Part shown: positions 62,087 through 64,000 of the stretch, piece after piece
Numbering within the stretch: the first letter of the stretch is position 1
How the letters are laid out: every line of letters starts with the position of its first letter
Assembly: GCF_900107305.1 (NCBI RefSeq)
Contig: NZ_FNPL01000006.1
Coordinates: 62,001 to 126,000, forward strand
DNA from: Thermoactinomyces sp. DSM 45892
Lineage (GTDB): Bacteria; Bacillota; Bacilli; Thermoactinomycetales; Thermoactinomycetaceae
Direction of reading: 5' to 3'
Length of the DNA stretch: 64,000 bases
Program-made: the position numbers and the translations under genes
Notes under the pieces: generated by a model
Databases searched by the model: none
What the model saw: only the letters and a program-made list of their open reading frames with translations
Told to the model about the DNA's origin: nothing

Positions 62087-62518
62087 TTAGAAATCCAGAT
62101 CTACTAAGCTTTCGGCGATCTCGTTAAATGACTCTTCTGAAGCAGAATAATAAGAATCCCATTGTTCCTTGCACCAAATCTCAACACGAGTGGAGACGCC
62201 GATCACAACACATTCTTTCTGCAACTTAGCAAATTCTCGTAAATGTGGGGGAATATGGATACGCCCTTGTTTGTCTAACTCAGCTTCACTCGCTCCTGAA
62301 AAAAGGAATCGTGTGAACTTCCGGGCATCTGCTTTGGTAAATGGGAGTGTTTTACATTTCTGCTCTAATTGTGTCCATTCTGACCGAGGGTATGCAAATA
62401 AGCAATGATCCAAGCCACGGGTTACAACAAAAGACTGACCAAGTCCTTCGCGGAATTTAGCTGGCATGATGAGTCGACCTTTATCGTCAACCGAATGCCG
62501 GTATTCCCCCATAAACAT
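62087..62518 (-). CDS. mraZ: Transcriptional regulator MraZ
   Basis: 143 residues with two SpoVT/AbrB-like swaps: [24 protein letters not shown] and [19 protein letters not shown], each with the DxKGR signature. Octameric-ring repressor of its own dcw operon. ATG 62518, or the second ATG two codons on (family start MGEYRHS). MraZ boxes lie about 20-45 nt upstream. Confidence 0.95.
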   Translation of the reverse strand: MFMGEYRHSVDDKGRLIMPAKFREGLGQSFVVTRGLDHCLFAYPRSEWTQLEQKCKTLPFTKADARKFTRFLFSGASEAELDKQGRIHIPPHLREFAKLQKECVVIGVSTRVEIWCKEQWDSYYSASEESFNEIAESLVDLDF

Positions 62519-62537
62519 CTTGGATCCCTCCCCTCGT

Positions 62538-62563
62538 CACCACTTCCCTCCACTTTCCTCCAC
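62538..62563 (-). promoter_or_regulatory. Three MraZ-binding boxes
   Basis: Minus strand: GTGGAG, GTGGAG and GTGGTG at 62558-62563, 62548-62553 and 62538-62543, each separated by 4 nt, exactly the repeat pattern described for Bacillus MraZ sites. They lie just downstream of an extended -10 TGGTATACT (TATACT at 62571-62576). Confidence 0.88.
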
Positions 62564-62584
62564 ATTGGTAAGTATACCACACGC

Positions 62585-62617
62585 AAAATAAAAAATCCTG
62601 CACGCAAATGCAGGATT
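62585..62617 (-). terminator. Terminator between ahcY and mraZ
   Basis: Minus strand: arms AATCCTGC and GCAGGATT (62594-62617), then TTTTTATTTT. It ends ahcY before the mraZ promoter. Confidence 0.85.
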
Positions 62618-62645
62618 AGAACATTTATACAATTTTTGGGATTAA

Positions 62646-63908
62646 TCAATCCAATTGCCAGCTAGCTAGATATTTCTCTTGTTCATCTGTAAGTGAATCA
62701 ATTTGGATTCCAAGAGATTCAAGGAAATAACGAGAAACCTGTTCATCAATTTCGTATGGAACTTCCATCACTCGCTTGCCAATACGTTGATAATTTTCAT
62801 GAACAAAGAGCAATGATAGTGTTTGCAGGGCAAATGTCATATCCATAATCTCAGCTGGGTGACCATCTCCTGCTGCAAGGTTTACGAGGCGGCCTTCTGC
62901 AAGTAGATAAATCTTACGACCATCTGCTAACACAAACTCCTCAATATCTTTACGAACTGTTTGCTTACTTACTGCCATCGTTGCCAAGCCCTCGGTATCG
63001 ATCTCAACATTAAAATGACCTGCATTGGATAAAATAGCACCATTTTTCATTGATTTCATGTGCTCAGCCGTAATAACTCCTTTATTACCTGTTACCGTAA
63101 CAAAATAATCTCCTTGCTTCGCCGCTTCTGCTATGGGCAACACAGTAAAACCATCCATATGTGCTTCCGTCGCTTTCACAGCATCGATTTCCGTTACAAT
63201 GACTTTCGCCCCTAAGCCTTTGGCACGCATAGCAACCCCGCGACCACACCAGCCATAACCAACTACGACAACCGTTTTACCCGCTACTACTAGGTTTGTC
63301 GTACGATTGATTCCATCCCATACAGATTGACCTGTTCCATAACGATTGTCAAACAAATATTTAGAAAGTGCATCATTTACCGCAATCATGGGGAATTTTA
63401 ACTCGCCTGTTTTTTCTAACGCTTGAAGGCGTAAGATTCCAGTCGTCGTTTCTTCACATCCACCTCGAACTTGCTCAGCCAAATCAGGACGCTCTGAATG
63501 AAGAACCGTCACAAGATCCCCACCATCATCAATAATTAGATCGGGTTTGGTTTCTAGTGTTTTAATGAGATGGTCTTTATACTCTTCTGGTGATGGATTA
63601 TATTTCGCAAATACCGTTACACCATCTGCTGCTAGCGCCGCACACACATCATCTTGGGTCGAAAGTGGATTACTACCCGTAATCACGACCTCTGCACCTG
63701 CATCTCGAATCACTTCTGCTAGGTTAGCTGTTTTCGCTTCTAAATGCAGGGAAATAGCTACACGCAACCCAGCTAATGGACGATTTACCTTTAATTGTTC
63801 ACGTAAACGATTCATGACAGGCATATGATCCGCTGCCCAGTTAATTTTTAGTCTTCCGTCATGTGCTAATGCCGGATTTGCAATAATACTACGGTCTAAT
63901 GAGTTCAT
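62646..63908 (-). CDS. ahcY: Adenosylhomocysteinase
   Basis: Hydrolyses S-adenosylhomocysteine to adenosine and homocysteine with bound NAD. 420 residues. SLHLEAKTANLAEVIRDAGA, the catalytic stretch GCEETTTGILRLQAL, NDALSKYLFDNRYGTGQSVWDGI, NAD-binding VVVVGYGWCGRGVAMRAKGLGA and a C-terminal domain. GAGGAG upstream of the ATG. B. subtilis uses Pfs/LuxS instead of this enzyme. Its terminator isolates it from the dcw cluster. Confidence 0.96.
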   Translation of the reverse strand: MNSLDRSIIANPALAHDGRLKINWAADHMPVMNRLREQLKVNRPLAGLRVAISLHLEAKTANLAEVIRDAGAEVVITGSNPLSTQDDVCAALAADGVTVFAKYNPSPEEYKDHLIKTLETKPDLIIDDGGDLVTVLHSERPDLAEQVRGGCEETTTGILRLQALEKTGELKFPMIAVNDALSKYLFDNRYGTGQSVWDGINRTTNLVVAGKTVVVVGYGWCGRGVAMRAKGLGAKVIVTEIDAVKATEAHMDGFTVLPIAEAAKQGDYFVTVTGNKGVITAEHMKSMKNGAILSNAGHFNVEIDTEGLATMAVSKQTVRKDIEEFVLADGRKIYLLAEGRLVNLAAGDGHPAEIMDMTFALQTLSLLFVHENYQRIGKRVMEVPYEIDEQVSRYFLESLGIQIDSLTDEQEKYLASWQLD

Positions 63909-64000
63909 AAAAGCACTCTCCTCTAGATTTATTAACTTGCTTCGATTTGTAGACGAAACAATGGATCTGTCTTATGGATAGTATGTAATAGAAAGGACAT

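Overview
The window is a chromosomal segment of a Gram-positive, endospore-forming bacterium of the Bacillales type. Evidence: pro-sigma-E, its SpoIIGA protease, sigma-G, the sporulation transpeptidase SpoVD, a CotF-like coat protein, SpoVE, SepF, DivIVA, a T-box before ileS and PyrR-type attenuators. The MurE DNPR motif indicates meso-diaminopimelate peptidoglycan. A thermoactinomycete-like relative of Bacillus fits the mixture of conserved synteny, adenosylhomocysteinase next to mraZ, and reductase-terminated peptide synthetase, but this family assignment is inference. Almost everything is on the minus strand, so the biological order runs from high to low coordinates.

Right part (about 63.9 to 42.1 kb): ahcY, then the division and cell wall (dcw) cluster mraZ-rsmH-ftsL-pbpB-(CotF-like gene)-spoVD-murE-murF-mraY-murD-spoVE-murB-divIB-ftsA-ftsZ, then spoIIGA-sigE-sigG. 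MraZ operator boxes precede mraZ, and a hairpin covers the sigG ribosome binding site. murG is missing from its usual place.

Middle (about 42.1 to 33.4 kb): an accessory block sits between sigG and the ylm genes. It holds a DUF6530 gene, a HAD phosphatase, an RlaP-like nucleotidyltransferase, an acyl-CoA dehydrogenase, a lone ABC ATPase, a 51-residue peptide gene, and an operon of alpha/beta hydrolase, membrane histidine kinase and LuxR-type response regulator. A duplicated fragment of the regulator gene follows the kinase.

Next (about 33.3 to 24.2 kb): the conserved run ylmC-pgeF-ylmE-sepF-ylmG-ylmH-divIVA-ileS(T-box)-lspA-rluD.

Left-centre (about 24.1 to 7.6 kb): a second accessory block separates rluD from pyrR, which are neighbours in Bacillus. 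It carries a sugar-type O-methyltransferase, a YciI protein, a DedA/VTT membrane protein, a TPP-riboswitch operon (thiD-thiE-ykoE-ykoD-ykoC) for thiamine precursor salvage, a secreted calcium-repeat protein of actinobacterial appearance, an MFS exporter, and a 2,477-residue non-ribosomal peptide synthetase of architecture C-A-T-C-A-T-reductase. The synthetase should release a dipeptide reductively as an aldehyde, alcohol or cyclised pyrazinone. Its stop codon lies inside the -35 box of the pyr promoter.

Left end: the pyrimidine operon pyrR-pyrB-pyrC-carA-carB-pyrF (pyrF cut by the window edge), with two PyrR-controlled attenuators. pyrP, pyrK and pyrD are absent from it.

Most promising for new biology: the reductive dipeptide synthetase with its divergent exporter, and the peptide/ABC ATPase/hydrolase/kinase/regulator block.
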